A stretch of DNA of 64,000 bases from Azospirillum brasilense (GTDB taxonomy: Bacteria > Pseudomonadota > Alphaproteobacteria > Azospirillales > Azospirillaceae), in the NCBI RefSeq assembly GCF_003349955.1, contig NZ_QLKQ01000018.1, positions 1 to 64,000 on the forward strand, given 5' to 3'. Both the position numbers and the translations under genes were made by a program. A model generated the notes under the pieces. That model did no database searches. It was given only the letters and a program-made list of their open reading frames with translations, and was not told the origin of the DNA. Below, one piece after another: positions 27,705 through 37,303 of this stretch. Within the stretch, counting starts at the first letter, position 1. Each line of letters opens with the position of its first letter.

Positions 27705-29153
27705 ATGACCGCTGTGTTTCCCGACATCTGGCCGGCCCTGCCGGAAATCTTCCTCGCCTGCGCCGGCATGGCCCTGCTGCTGATCGGCGTGTTCCGCGGC
27801 GACGGCTTCACGCGCCCCATCGGCTACATGACGATGGTGGCGCTGCTGCTGGCCGCCATATTGACCATGGGCTACGGCACCGGCCGGGTCGTCACCTTCA
27901 ACGGCCTCTTCGTGATGGACGCCTTCGGCGTCTTCATGAAGGTGCTGATCCTCGTCGCCGCCTCGCTGTCGGTCCTCCTCGCGCTCGGCTTCAATGAGCG
28001 CGAGAAGATGGCCCGGTTCGAGTTCCCGGTGCTGATGCTCTTCGCCACCCTCGGCATGCTGATGATGGTGTCGGCCAACGACCTCATCTCCCTCTATGTC
28101 GGGTTGGAGACTCAGAGCCTTGCGCTCTATGTCATCGCCGCCTTCCGCCGCGACAGTGCCAAGTCGTCGGAAGCGGGCCTTAAGTACTTCGTGCTCGGCT
28201 CGCTCTCCTCGGGCATGCTGCTGTACGGCGCCTCGATGGTCTACGGCTTCGCCGGCACGACCTCCTTCGACAAGATCGCCGCCCTGTTCGCCGGTGGCGC
28301 GCATCCGTCGGTGGGCGTCATCATCGGCTTGGTCTTCGTCGCCGCCGGCCTGGCCTTCAAGATTTCCGCCGTTCCGTTCCACATGTGGACGCCGGACGTC
28401 TACGAGGGCGCGCCGACCCCGGTCACGGCCTTCTTCGCCGCCGCCCCGAAGGTCGCCGCCATCGCGCTGTTCACCCGCCTGCTGATCGAGCCGTTCGGTC
28501 ATCTGGCCCACCAGTGGCAGCAGATCATCATCGTCAGCTCGATCCTCTCGATGTCGCTCGGCGCCTTCGCGGCGATCACCCAGAGCAACATCAAGCGGCT
28601 GATGGCCTACAGCTCCATCGGCCACGTCGGCTACGCCCTGGTCGGCCTTGCCTCCGGCACCCAGGAAGGCGTGCGCGGCGTGCTGATCTACATGGCGGTC
28701 TACATCGTCATGAACATCGGCACCTTCGCGGTCATCCTGTGCATGAAGCAGCAGGGCCGCATGGTCGAGGAGATCAAGGACCTCGCCGGCCTGTCGCGCA
28801 CCAACCCGCTGCTGGCGGGCGCGATGGCGGTGTTCATGTTCTCCATGGCGGGCATCCCGCCGATGGCCGGCTTCTTCAGCAAGCTCTACGTCTTCCTGGC
28901 CGCCATCGAGGCGCAGCTCTACACGCTGGCGGTGGTCGGCGTTCTGACCAGCGTCGTGGGCGCCTTCTACTATCTGCGCATCATCAAGATCATGTACTTC
29001 GATGAGCCGGTGGAGGCGTTCGACAAGATCGGCGACGACGGGATGACCGGCATCCTGATCGCCACCGGCCTGTTCACGCTGCTGTTCTTCGTGGTTCCGG
29101 CGCCGATCCTGAACTACGCGGCGGCGGCGGCGGCCTCGCTGTTCGCCGGATGA
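27705..29153 (+). CDS. nuoN: NADH-quinone oxidoreductase subunit N
   Basis: The last complex I subunit, 482 residues, a third antiporter-like proton channel. Conserved parts are [39 protein letters not shown] and [16 protein letters not shown]. Its stop overlaps the birA ATG by 4 bases (ATGA), tying complex I expression to the downstream housekeeping genes. Confidence 0.97.
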   Translation: MTAVFPDIWPALPEIFLACAGMALLLIGVFRGDGFTRPIGYMTMVALLLAAILTMGYGTGRVVTFNGLFVMDAFGVFMKVLILVAASLSVLLALGFNEREKMARFEFPVLMLFATLGMLMMVSANDLISLYVGLETQSLALYVIAAFRRDSAKSSEAGLKYFVLGSLSSGMLLYGASMVYGFAGTTSFDKIAALFAGGAHPSVGVIIGLVFVAAGLAFKISAVPFHMWTPDVYEGAPTPVTAFFAAAPKVAAIALFTRLLIEPFGHLAHQWQQIIIVSSILSMSLGAFAAITQSNIKRLMAYSSIGHVGYALVGLASGTQEGVRGVLIYMAVYIVMNIGTFAVILCMKQQGRMVEEIKDLAGLSRTNPLLAGAMAVFMFSMAGIPPMAGFFSKLYVFLAAIEAQLYTLAVVGVLTSVVGAFYYLRIIKIMYFDEPVEAFDKIGDDGMTGILIATGLFTLLFFVVPAPILNYAAAAAASLFAG

Positions 29154-29944
29154 CGGCAGGCAACGAAGCGGAGGCGGCGCGTTTGCGCCTGCCTCCGGGC
29201 TTCCGGGTGATGGCCTTCGACTCCGTCGGCAGCACGAACGACGAGGCGAAGGCCTTCGCGCGTTCGGGGGCTGCCGAAGGCACCATCGTCTGGGCCAAGC
29301 GGCAGGAGTCGGGCCGTGGCCGTCGCGGCCGGGCCTGGACCTCGCCGGAAGGCAATCTCTACAGCTCGACCATACTGCGTCCCTCGCGCCCGCCGGCCGA
29401 GGCGGCGCAGATTTCGTTCGTGGCGGCGCTCGCCATCGCCGACACCGCCGCCGCCGTCCTTCCCGATCCCGACGGTGTGCGCTGCAAATGGCCGAACGAC
29501 GTTCTGGTGCACGGCCGCAAGCTGTCCGGCATCCTGCTCGAGTCGGAGGCTGCGGCCGGGGGAGGGATCTCCTGGCTGGTGCTCGGCGTCGGCATCAACC
29601 TGCGGCATTTTCCCGAGGGCACCGACTACGCCGCCACCTCGCTGGCGGCGGAGGGCGCCCCGGCGCTCCAGCCCGCGGCCCTGCTGGAGATCTACGCCGA
29701 GCAGTTGGCCCGCTGGTACGGCGTCTGGACGGCACATGGCTTCGCCCCCGTGCGCGCCGCTTGGCTGAAGCGGGCGCGGGGTCTGGGCGAGCCCATCGTC
29801 GTCCGTCTGCCGGACCGCACGCTGACCGGTACCTTCGCCGATCTGGACAGCGACGGCGTTCTGTTGCTTGATCGGGATGACGGGGCGGGGCGCCAGCGCA
29901 TCGCCGCCGGAGACGTGTTTTTCCCACCCGCGGTGGAGACCTGA
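29150..29944 (+). CDS. birA: Biotin--[acetyl-CoA-carboxylase] ligase
   Basis: A 264-residue cytosolic enzyme that activates biotin with ATP and transfers it to carboxylase carrier domains. The active-site loop [19 protein letters not shown] and the [20 protein letters not shown] segment are clear. It lacks the N-terminal winged helix of E. coli BirA, so it is a class I ligase and not a repressor. It overlaps nuoN and is followed 3 bases later by coaX. Confidence 0.95.
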   Translation: MTAGNEAEAARLRLPPGFRVMAFDSVGSTNDEAKAFARSGAAEGTIVWAKRQESGRGRRGRAWTSPEGNLYSSTILRPSRPPAEAAQISFVAALAIADTAAAVLPDPDGVRCKWPNDVLVHGRKLSGILLESEAAAGGGISWLVLGVGINLRHFPEGTDYAATSLAAEGAPALQPAALLEIYAEQLARWYGVWTAHGFAPVRAAWLKRARGLGEPIVVRLPDRTLTGTFADLDSDGVLLLDRDDGAGRQRIAAGDVFFPPAVET

Positions 29945-29947
29945 GAG

Positions 29948-30721
29948 ATGCTGCTCGCCATCGACGCCGGAAACACCAACGTGGTGTTCGCGATCTATGA
30001 GGGCGACCAACAGCGCGGCCTGTGGCGCACGGCGACCGACAAGAAGCGCACCGCCGACGAGTACATGGTGTGGATGACCCACCTGATGGCGCTGAAGGGG
30101 CTGCGCCCGGCGGACATCGACAGCGCCATCATCGCCAGCGTGGTGCCCGGCGCCACCTTCAACCTGAAGCGCCTGTGCAAGGATCATTTCGGCTGCGAGC
30201 CCCTGGTGGTCGGCCAGCCGGGGGTCGATCTCGGCACCCGCGCGCTGGTGGACCGGCCGGACGAGGTCGGCGCCGACCGGCTGGTCAACACGGTGGCGGC
30301 GGCGGCCACCTACAAGACGCCGCTGATCGTCATCGATTTCGGCACCGCGACGACCTTCGACGTGGTCGACCGCGACGGCAATTACCGCGGCGGCGTCATC
30401 GCGCCCGGCCTTAACCTGTCGCTGGAGGCGCTGCAGATGGCGGCGAGCAAGCTGCCCCGCGTCGAGATCCAGCAGCCGGGCCACGTCATCGGCACCAACA
30501 CCGTCGAATGCATGCAGTCCGGCGTCTTCTGGGGCTATGTCGGCCTGATCGAAGGGCTGGTCAACCGCATCCGGGCGGAGTACGGCGAGCCGATGACGGT
30601 CGTCGCGACCGGAGGGCTGGGTGTGCTTTTCGCCAAGGCAACCCATGTAATCGAACACACCGACGGCGAACTCACGCTGCGCGGCCTCCTCCTGATCCAC
30701 AAGCGCAACACGGCCCAATGA
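29948..30721 (+). CDS. coaX: Type III pantothenate kinase
   Basis: This 257-residue enzyme catalyses the first step of coenzyme A synthesis. The ASKHA-fold motifs are present: LLAIDAGNTNVVFAIYEG (phosphate 1), GVDLGTRALVDRPDEVGADR (pantothenate-binding region with the catalytic Asp) and IVIDFGTATTFDVVD (phosphate 2). It sits between birA and rnj, a common alphaproteobacterial order, and its TGA overlaps the rnj ATG. Confidence 0.97.
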   Translation: MLLAIDAGNTNVVFAIYEGDQQRGLWRTATDKKRTADEYMVWMTHLMALKGLRPADIDSAIIASVVPGATFNLKRLCKDHFGCEPLVVGQPGVDLGTRALVDRPDEVGADRLVNTVAAAATYKTPLIVIDFGTATTFDVVDRDGNYRGGVIAPGLNLSLEALQMAASKLPRVEIQQPGHVIGTNTVECMQSGVFWGYVGLIEGLVNRIRAEYGEPMTVVATGGLGVLFAKATHVIEHTDGELTLRGLLLIHKRNTAQ

Positions 30722-32436
30722 CCCATCCCGACTCCGCTCCCTCCGTCCACCCGGTCGAGGGAGACGGCGACCTGTTCGCTCCCGAGGACGACGCGCTCTA
30801 CTTCCTGCCGCTGGGCGGTTCGGGCGAGATCGGCATGAACCTCAACCTCTACGGCCATCGCGGCAAGTGGTTGATGGTGGATCTCGGCATCTCCTTCGCG
30901 GACGACACGATGCCGGGGCTGGACGTCATCATGCCGGACCCCGCCTTCATCGCGGAGCGCCGGCACGACCTCGTGGGCATCGTGGTGACGCACGCGCACG
31001 AGGATCACCTGGGGGCCATCCAGTATTTGTGGCCGCAGCTCCGCGTGCCCGTCTACTGCACGCCCTTCACCGCCGCCGTCCTGCGCGCGAAGCTGCACGA
31101 GCGCGGGCTGGCCGGGGTGGTGCCGGTCCACGAGGTGGCGCTGGGCAGCACCATCGAAGTCGGCCCCTTCTCCGTCGAGTATGTGACGGTCACCCATTCC
31201 ATTCCGGAACCGAACGCCCTGGCGATCCGCACCGCCGCCGGCACGGTGTTGCACACCGGCGACTGGAAGCTCGACCCCGAGCCGCTGGTGGGCAAGGCGG
31301 CCGACGAGGAGCGGCTGCGCGCCATCGGCGACGAGGGGGTGCTGGCGCTGATCGGCGACAGCACCAACGCCCTGGTGCCCGGCAGCTCCGGGTCGGAAGG
31401 CAACGTACGCAAGACGCTGACCGAGCTGATCGGGCAGTTCCCCGATGTGCGCGTTGCGGTGAGCTGCTTCGCCACCAACGTCGCGCGGCTCGAGAGCATC
31501 GCCCACGCGGCGGCGGCGCACGGCCGCCACGTCGCGCTGGTCGGGCGGTCGATGTGGCGGATCAACGAGGCCGCGCGCTCCAACGGCTATCTCGCCGACC
31601 TGCCGGCCTTCCTGACCGAGCATGACGCCAACTACGTGCCGCGCGACAAGCTGGTGCTGGTCTGCACCGGCAGCCAGGGCGAGCCGCGCTCCGCCCTTGC
31701 CCGCATCGCGTCGGACGACCATCCACAGGTGTCGCTGCAGCGCGGCGACGTGGTGATCTTTTCCTCGCGCGAGATTCCCGGCAATGAGCGGGCCATCGGC
31801 CGCATGCAGAACCTGCTGGTGGGGCAAGGCATCCGCATCGTCACCGCCGACGAGGCGCCGGTCCATGTGTCCGGCCACCCCGCGCAGGACGAGCTGGTCC
31901 GCATGTACCAGTGGGTGCGCCCGCGCATCGCCATGCCGGTCCACGGTGAGCAGCGCCACCAGCTGGAGCACGCCAAGCTGGCCCGCGCCTGTCAGGTGCC
32001 GGAGTCTCTGGTCCCCGGCAACGGCGACCTGATCCGGCTGGCGCCCGACGCGCCGCCGCGGGTGGTGGCGCAGGTTCGCTCCGGCCGCATGGCGCTGGAC
32101 GGCAAGCGGCTGATCCCGCTCGACACCGGGCTGATGCGGGCGCGCCACCGGATGGTCCACAACGGCGCCGCCGTGGTGACGCTGGTGATGAACGGCAAGG
32201 GCGAGCTGGTGACCGCGCCGCAGATCGCGGTGATGGGGCTGCTCGACGACTCGGCGGACCGCGACATGCTGCTCGACGTGGTGGACGCGGTGCGCGAGGC
32301 CGTCGCCGAGATGCCGAAATCGGCCCGCGCCGACGACGAACAGGTGCGCGCCGCCGCCCGCATCGCCGTCCGCCGCTGCTTCAACGCGACGCACGGCAAG
32401 AAGCCGGTGACGGACGTGCATCTCGTCCGTGTATAA
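30718..32436 (+). CDS. rnj: Ribonuclease J
   Basis: A 572-residue metallo-beta-lactamase/beta-CASP RNase for rRNA maturation and mRNA turnover, with both exo- and endonuclease activity in the family. The metal site HAHEDH is in VVTHAHEDHLGAIQYLW; later motifs are LHTGDWKLDP, ALIGDSTNA and HVSGHPAQDELVRMYQWVRP. The ATG at 30718 overlaps the coaX stop; the open frame further upstream is a shadow. No RNase J terminator is seen; mce follows after 33 bases. Confidence 0.96.
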   Translation: MTHPDSAPSVHPVEGDGDLFAPEDDALYFLPLGGSGEIGMNLNLYGHRGKWLMVDLGISFADDTMPGLDVIMPDPAFIAERRHDLVGIVVTHAHEDHLGAIQYLWPQLRVPVYCTPFTAAVLRAKLHERGLAGVVPVHEVALGSTIEVGPFSVEYVTVTHSIPEPNALAIRTAAGTVLHTGDWKLDPEPLVGKAADEERLRAIGDEGVLALIGDSTNALVPGSSGSEGNVRKTLTELIGQFPDVRVAVSCFATNVARLESIAHAAAAHGRHVALVGRSMWRINEAARSNGYLADLPAFLTEHDANYVPRDKLVLVCTGSQGEPRSALARIASDDHPQVSLQRGDVVIFSSREIPGNERAIGRMQNLLVGQGIRIVTADEAPVHVSGHPAQDELVRMYQWVRPRIAMPVHGEQRHQLEHAKLARACQVPESLVPGNGDLIRLAPDAPPRVVAQVRSGRMALDGKRLIPLDTGLMRARHRMVHNGAAVVTLVMNGKGELVTAPQIAVMGLLDDSADRDMLLDVVDAVREAVAEMPKSARADDEQVRAAARIAVRRCFNATHGKKPVTDVHLVRV

Positions 32437-32469
32437 GCGTTTCCGACTTTACGCCTTTCGGGAGGACCC

Positions 32470-32874
32470 ATGATCGGGAAGCTGAACCACGTCGCCATCG
32501 TCGTGCCGGATCTGACGGCGGCGACCGCGCTCTACCGCGACACGCTGGGCGCCGCGGTGTCCCAGCCGGTGGACCTGCCGCCGCACGGAGTCACCGTCGT
32601 CTTCGTCGAGCTGCCCAACACGAAGATCGAGCTGCTCCATCCCTTCGGCGAAAAGTCGCCGATCGCCGGCTTCCTGGAAAAGAACCCGTCCGGCGGCATC
32701 CATCACATCTGCTACGAGGTGGACGACATCCTGGCCGCCCGCGACCGGATGAAGGCGCAGGGCGCTCGCGTTCTGGGCGACGGCGAGCCGAAGATCGGCG
32801 CTCATGACAAGCCGGTGCTGTTCCTGCACCCCAAGGACTTCTGCGGGACCTTGGTCGAGCTGGAGCAGGCCTGA
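32470..32874 (+). CDS. mce: Methylmalonyl-CoA epimerase
   Basis: A 134-residue VOC-superfamily metalloenzyme that interconverts (R)- and (S)-methylmalonyl-CoA in propionate and ethylmalonyl-CoA metabolism. Typical features are LNHVAIVVPDL with metal ligand His7, GGIHHICYEVDDI and a terminal FLHPKDFCGTLVELEQ with the ligand Glu. GGGAGGA lies upstream of the ATG. It is 17 bases before the DUF1467 gene. Confidence 0.93.
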   Translation: MIGKLNHVAIVVPDLTAATALYRDTLGAAVSQPVDLPPHGVTVVFVELPNTKIELLHPFGEKSPIAGFLEKNPSGGIHHICYEVDDILAARDRMKAQGARVLGDGEPKIGAHDKPVLFLHPKDFCGTLVELEQA

Positions 32875-32891
32875 GACGAAGGGAGGCTGCC

Positions 32892-33140
32892 ATGGGCTGG
32901 GTGACGGGCATCAGCGTCTATGTGGTCGTCTGGTGGGTGGTGCTGTTCGCGGTGCTGCCCTGGGGCGTGCGCACCCCGGCCCAGCCCGAGCCGGGCATGG
33001 CGAGCAGCGCGCCGGAGCGTCCGCGCATCCTCCTGAAATTCGCCGCCACGACGCTGGTCGCGGCGGTGGTGTGGCTGGTCATCTTCGGCATCGTGCAGTC
33101 GGACCTGATTTCCTTCCGCGAGATGGCCAAGCCGCACTGA
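32892..33140 (+). CDS. DUF1467 family small membrane protein
   Basis: An 82-residue protein with two predicted transmembrane helices (YVVVWWVVLFAVLPWGV and TTLVAAVVWLVIFGIVQSDL), the pattern of DUF1467 proteins found beside mce and proS in alphaproteobacteria. The conserved WW...FAVLPWGVR motif is present. Function is unknown. GGGAGGCTGCC precedes the ATG. Confidence 0.9.
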   Translation: MGWVTGISVYVVVWWVVLFAVLPWGVRTPAQPEPGMASSAPERPRILLKFAATTLVAAVVWLVIFGIVQSDLISFREMAKPH

Positions 33141-33165
33141 TCCCACTCCCGGATGGAGCCCTCGC

Positions 33166-33765
33166 GTGAGTCTGACCTATTGCGACGTGGCGCCCGGCCA
33201 CGCGCATCACGGCCCCTACCACGACACCGAGTACGGGTTTCCCAGCGCCGACGACCGGGTGCTGTTCGAACGGCTGATTCTGGAGATCAATCAGGCGGGC
33301 CTGTCCTGGCTGACCATCCTGAAGAAGCGCGAGGCCTTTCGCGCCGCCTTCGACGGCTTCGACATCGACCGCGTCGCCGCCTACGGCGAGGTGGAGCGGG
33401 AGCGGCTGCTGGCCGATCCCGGCATCATCCGCAACCGGCTGAAGGTCGACGCCGCCATCGAGAACGCGCGGCGGATCGTGACCCTGCGCGAAACCCACGG
33501 CTCGTTCGACGGCTGGCTGCGCGCCCATCACCCTTTGGGCAAGGCGGAGTGGGTTCGCCTGTTCAAGCGCACCTTCCGCTTCACCGGCGGCGAGATCACC
33601 GGCGAATTCCTGATGAGCCTCGGCTATCTGCCGGGCGCGCATCAGCCCCGCTGCCCGGTCTGGTCCGAAGTCGCGGCGCTCGATCCCCCTTGGATGGCCG
33701 CCGTTCGGCAGGGGTTCGCAGGATACAACGCTCATAAATCAGGCATAACGCAGCCTATGACGTAA
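33166..33765 (+). CDS. DNA-3-methyladenine glycosylase I-like protein
   Basis: A 199-residue helix-hairpin-helix glycosylase that would excise alkylated adenine from DNA. Tag-family features are the N-terminal Cys and the YHDTEYGFPSADDRVLFERL segment, NQAGLSWLTILKKREAFR, NRLKVDAAIENARR and the C-terminal HQPRC that completes the zinc site. It differs from E. coli Tag near the N-terminus (YCDVAPGHAHHGP instead of RCPW), so substrate range may differ. It starts with GTG and ends before a terminator at 33932. Confidence 0.85.
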   Translation: MSLTYCDVAPGHAHHGPYHDTEYGFPSADDRVLFERLILEINQAGLSWLTILKKREAFRAAFDGFDIDRVAAYGEVERERLLADPGIIRNRLKVDAAIENARRIVTLRETHGSFDGWLRAHHPLGKAEWVRLFKRTFRFTGGEITGEFLMSLGYLPGAHQPRCPVWSEVAALDPPWMAAVRQGFAGYNAHKSGITQPMT

Positions 33766-34180
33766 TCAACCGCCTATGTCTTGGGCGAAATCTGCGAATT
33801 CTTCAGTGACGACTTGGTTTAGTCCAAATTCCGTCTTGTCATCGGGTGGGGTCGAGTTCAATGTATTTGGTGTGACGAGAGGGGTTCTTCCCTCTTTTCC
33901 GACGCCTGGTGGCGATTCCTCCCTAAACCTCGGGCCGCGCCGCAACCGCCGCGCGGTCCTTTTTTCGCCCCGATCCGGTTCACGGCGCCCACGATCACCT
34001 TCGTCCGTAGGCAGACGGACCGTTGTGCTTCGGTACAGAATGAATTAACCCTTTGCGGGTATAGCTCATCCTACTGTGCGGGAGGCGGGCGAGCGTCCGT
34101 TCCGGCTTTGGATTCAAATGCGGCGGCGTTCGCAGCCGGAATTTGCGGCCGTCAGCGGGGAGAACGATGCCGAGGCGCCG
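33766..34180. other. Intergenic region with terminator and upstream leader
   Basis: About 415 bases with no supported gene. The first half, to the terminator at 33932-33965, is AT-richer than its surroundings. An open frame from 33776 to 34048 runs through the terminator and has serine/arginine-rich content without conservation signs, so I reject it. The second half should contain the promoter for the gene at 34181; no convincing -35/-10 pair stands out. Confidence 0.6.
33932..33965 (+). terminator. Intrinsic terminator after the glycosylase gene
   Basis: GGGCCGCGC (33932-33940) pairs with GCGCGGTCC (33951-33959) with one G-T pair and a 10-base loop, followed by six T (33960-33965). It closes the long plus-strand run that begins at nuoA. 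Confidence 0.88.
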
Positions 34181-35065
34181 ATGACCGCGGGTGATAACGA
34201 GAAGTTCGAGCAGTTCGCGGCCATTCTGACCACCGAACTGCTTGACCGTACCCGCAAAAGTCTTGAACTGCTGACCCCCGAAGAGCAGCCGGCGGCCAAG
34301 CTCCCCTTTGCCCTGACCCCGTCCTTTCAGGAAATCTACGCCGAGCTGGTGCGCGTCGGGATCTTCCCGGTGTTGCTCAGCCGCCGTCCGGTGCGGGCCA
34401 TCGTCGGCGACGTGGATTGGCCGCGCGACGGGCGCGACTATCTGCTGACCGTCCTCGACGACCGCTCCAACGCCGTCTTCACCGCCTGGGATTACGCCTG
34501 GGACGCGCTGTGGGACGAGCGGAAGGTGGGGGCGGACAGCGGCTCCTCGGCGCCGGCCAAGAAGAAGGGCTTTTTCGCCTCACTGTTCGGCCGCAAGGCG
34601 GACAAGCCGGAAAAGAAGACCAGCGATTCAGGCGCGGAGGGCGACGTGATGGCCGGCCTCTACACCATGCTGAACGAGCAGGCTGAGCGCCGCGGCTACC
34701 TGCCGCTGTTCCATGACGACATCAAGGTGCTGAAGGGTTTGGTCCGCGTGAAGCCGGCGCGCATCTTCAAGGCCTGGAAGGAGATCAACCAGTACCATCA
34801 CCAGGAATTCTACCTGTCGGGCCAGGACCAGGCCAAACCGGGGGTGACCTCGGAATGCCTGCAGAAATGGCATTACAATCTGCCGGACCGGATCGGCGAA
34901 TTCCTGGTGCTGAAGGCGGCCGTCGACATGGAGTTCGTGAACAAGCCCTTCCTCGGCAAGTACATCCGCCAGTCGGCCCGCACCCAGGAGGAGGCGGAGA
35001 AGGGCATGCCCTATCTCGCCACCTACTGGAAATCCATGAAGCAATCCGCCGCCGCCCAAGGCTGA
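34181..35065 (+). CDS. Conserved hypothetical protein
   Basis: A 294-residue soluble protein I do not recognise. It has two apparent parts joined by a Lys-rich linker at about residues 120-150 (APAKKKGFFASLFGRKADK). The C-terminal part is rich in aromatic and charged residues (GYLPLFHDDIKVLKGLVRVK, INQYHHQEFYLSGQDQ). The frame is open from a GTG at 34076, but the ATG at 34181 has GAGG nearby and fits better. It is followed 8 bases later by a secreted protein gene. Confidence 0.7.
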   Translation: MTAGDNEKFEQFAAILTTELLDRTRKSLELLTPEEQPAAKLPFALTPSFQEIYAELVRVGIFPVLLSRRPVRAIVGDVDWPRDGRDYLLTVLDDRSNAVFTAWDYAWDALWDERKVGADSGSSAPAKKKGFFASLFGRKADKPEKKTSDSGAEGDVMAGLYTMLNEQAERRGYLPLFHDDIKVLKGLVRVKPARIFKAWKEINQYHHQEFYLSGQDQAKPGVTSECLQKWHYNLPDRIGEFLVLKAAVDMEFVNKPFLGKYIRQSARTQEEAEKGMPYLATYWKSMKQSAAAQG

Positions 35066-35073
35066 GGTCCGCC

Positions 35074-35472
35074 ATGATCCGCCGCTCCGCTCCTCTCCTC
35101 GTCGCGTTTCTGACGCTTTCCAATGGGGCGGTGGCGCAGCCGATCGACCTGTCCGCCTGTCAGTTCCTGACGGCGCATCGCCCGGCGGCCGGGGTGGAGT
35201 ACACGCCGGGCCTGGACGTGAACGGCAAGGCGGTGGCCCCCGCCGACCTGCCGGGCTCGGCCGGGACCGCACCGCCGCTGGAGCGGTTCGACATCCCGGT
35301 GACCGTCGATTTCGCCCGCCGCATGGGCTTCCCGGTGCCGCAGGGTGCCGCGGCGCCGGGCGTTGAGGTCGGCTATCTGACCTGGTACGCCAACCGGCTC
35401 TATTTCAACGGCCAGCCCATCGGCGCGCCGAGCGAGGCCGAGGTCTACGCCTATTGCCGCACCACCCGATAG
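35074..35472 (+). CDS. Small secreted protein, unknown
   Basis: A 132-residue protein with a clear Sec signal peptide (MIRRSAPLLVAFLTLSNGAVAQ, cleavage after AVA). The mature part is about 110 residues and includes two cysteines that could form a disulfide (LSACQFL and AYCRTT). I do not recognise the family. It is close behind the gene at 34181, probably in the same operon, and ahead of proS. Confidence 0.75.
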   Translation: MIRRSAPLLVAFLTLSNGAVAQPIDLSACQFLTAHRPAAGVEYTPGLDVNGKAVAPADLPGSAGTAPPLERFDIPVTVDFARRMGFPVPQGAAAPGVEVGYLTWYANRLYFNGQPIGAPSEAEVYAYCRTTR

Positions 35473-35596
35473 GGCGGTTCGCCCGCGGATGCGCGCCGTG
35501 ACGATGGACAAGCGCGCGGTGGCTTCCTAAAGTCGCTCTCCCTGTTGCGGACCGGCGCACCGCCGGACGAATCCCCTCGAAACCGAGAGCAGAGCC

Positions 35597-36910
35597 ATGC
35601 GGCTGTCCACCTTCTTCCTGCCGACCCTCAAGGAGACCCCGACCGAGGCGCAGATCGTCTCGCACCGCCTGATGCTGCGGGCCGGGATGATCCGCCAGAC
35701 CAGCGCCGGCATTTACGCCTGGCTGCCGCTGGGCCACCGGGTGCTGAAGAAGATCGAGCAGATCGTCCGCGAGGAGCAGGACGCCGCCGGCGCCCAGGAA
35801 CTGCTGATGCCGACCATCCAGTCGGCGGAGCTGTGGAAGGAAAGCGGCCGCTACGACGACTACGGCAAGGAGATGCTGCGCATCACCGACCGCCATGACC
35901 GTGAGATGCTGTTCGGTCCCACGAACGAGGAGATGATCACCGACATCTTCCGCGCCTTCGTGAAGAGCTACCGCCAGCTTCCGCTGAACCTCTACCACAT
36001 CCAGTGGAAGTTCCGGGACGAGATCCGCCCTCGCTTCGGCGTGATGCGCGGCCGCGAGTTCCTGATGAAGGACGCCTACAGCTTCGACATCGACCCGGCC
36101 AGCGCCCGGCGCTCGTACCAGAAGATGTTCCTGGCCTATCTGCGCACCTTCGCCCGCATGGGGCTGAAGGCGATCCCGATGCGCGCCGACACCGGCCCGA
36201 TCGGCGGCGACCTCAGCCACGAGTTCATCATCCTGGCCGAGACCGGCGAGAGCGGCGTCTTCTGCCACAAGGACTGGCTGACCCTGGACGTGCTGCAGAA
36301 CGCGCCGGGCTTCGACGAGGACCTGCAGCCCTTCTTCGACACCTACACCTCGATCTACGCCGCCACCGACGAGAAGCACGAGCCCGGCAACTGCCCGGTC
36401 GCGGAGTCGGATCTGGTGTCGGCCCGCGGCATCGAGGTCGGCCACATCTTCAACTTCGGCACCAAGTACTCGAAGCCGATGAACGCCGTCGTCGCCGGTC
36501 CGGGCGGCGATCCGGTCCCGGTCGAGATGGGCTCCTACGGCATCGGCGTGTCGCGCCTGATGGGCGCCATCATCGAGGCCAGCCACGACGACAACGGCAT
36601 CATTTGGCCGGACTCCGTGGCGCCCTTCAACGTCGGCCTCGTCAACCTGAAGGTCGGCGACGCCGAGACCGACCGCGTCTGCCAGGAGCTGTACTACAAG
36701 CTCCGCGCCAACGGGCTGGACGTGCTGTACGACGACCGCGACGAGCGTCCGGGCGTGAAGTTCGCCGACATGGACCTGATCGGCTTGCCGTGGCAGCTCG
36801 TCGTCGGGCCGCGCGGCCTGAAGAACGGCGTGGTCGAGTTGAAGCGCCGCGCCACCGGCGAGAAGCAGGAGCTGTCGGTGGAAAGCGCGCTGGAGAAGCT
36901 CTCGGCGTAA
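35597..36910 (+). CDS. proS: Prolyl-tRNA synthetase, short type
   Basis: This 437-residue class II synthetase charges tRNA-Pro. Motif 2 ([23 protein letters not shown]), motif 3 ([14 protein letters not shown]) and the anticodon-binding domain ([21 protein letters not shown]) are present. It lacks the INS editing domain between motifs 2 and 3 that makes E. coli ProS 572 residues long; alphaproteobacteria usually have this short form. A palindrome cluster separates it from lolC. Confidence 0.97.
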   Translation: MRLSTFFLPTLKETPTEAQIVSHRLMLRAGMIRQTSAGIYAWLPLGHRVLKKIEQIVREEQDAAGAQELLMPTIQSAELWKESGRYDDYGKEMLRITDRHDREMLFGPTNEEMITDIFRAFVKSYRQLPLNLYHIQWKFRDEIRPRFGVMRGREFLMKDAYSFDIDPASARRSYQKMFLAYLRTFARMGLKAIPMRADTGPIGGDLSHEFIILAETGESGVFCHKDWLTLDVLQNAPGFDEDLQPFFDTYTSIYAATDEKHEPGNCPVAESDLVSARGIEVGHIFNFGTKYSKPMNAVVAGPGGDPVPVEMGSYGIGVSRLMGAIIEASHDDNGIIWPDSVAPFNVGLVNLKVGDAETDRVCQELYYKLRANGLDVLYDDRDERPGVKFADMDLIGLPWQLVVGPRGLKNGVVELKRRATGEKQELSVESALEKLSA

Positions 36911-36966
36911 CACCGTGGGGCGGGGGAGCGGGCGCTGTAATCAAAGTTCCGCGCTTTGCCATTTAG

Positions 36967-37143
36967 CCCTCTCCCCTCTGGGGAGAGGGTGGCCCGGAGG
37001 GCCGGTGAGGGGGTTGCGCTTGTGCCGAACGTGGCGCCGCGCGCACCCCCCTCACCCTAACCCTCTCCCCGCTTTCGGCGGACCGAAGGTCCGCCTGTCG
37101 CGTCAGCGCAAACTTCGTTTGCGCGTGAGCGGAGGGGAGAGGG
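36967..37143. repeat. REP-like palindrome cluster
   Basis: The proS-lolC gap contains a perfect hairpin CCCTCTCCCC/GGGGAGAGGG (36967-36989), a small GGCCC/GGGCC hairpin (36991-37003), then an inverted copy of the same module. The second CCCTCTCCCC (37061-37070) pairs with GGGGAGAGGG at 37134-37143 and encloses two more perfect hairpins (37077-37095 and 37106-37124). This style of GGGGAGAGGGTG...GGTGAGGGGG repeat is widespread between proteobacterial genes. Confidence 0.85.
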
Positions 37144-37303
37144 GATTTAGGAAGGGGAGCGGGCGCCTTCGAAGGTCGCTGGAAGGTCGCCCTTTTCCTG
37201 CCACGGTTAAGCACTTATGTTGCGGGGCGGCGGACTGGTTGCGGTCCGCCGCCTTTGCTTTTGCCGGGCCATCGTCGCCCGCCCTTCGCTCATCGGGAGC
37301 CGC

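Noticed and set aside
23648..27820. Minus-strand open frame of 1390 codons across nuoJ-nuoM
   Set aside because: Composition is Asp/Arg/His/Gln-rich with no motifs, and it exactly mirrors conserved complex I genes on the plus strand.
33776..34048. 90-codon plus-strand frame after the glycosylase gene
   Set aside because: It runs through a clear intrinsic terminator, has Ser/Arg-rich low-information content and no good ribosome-binding site.
36967..37143. CRISPR array
   Set aside because: Repeats are inverted copies and nested hairpins, not regularly spaced direct repeats with unique spacers.
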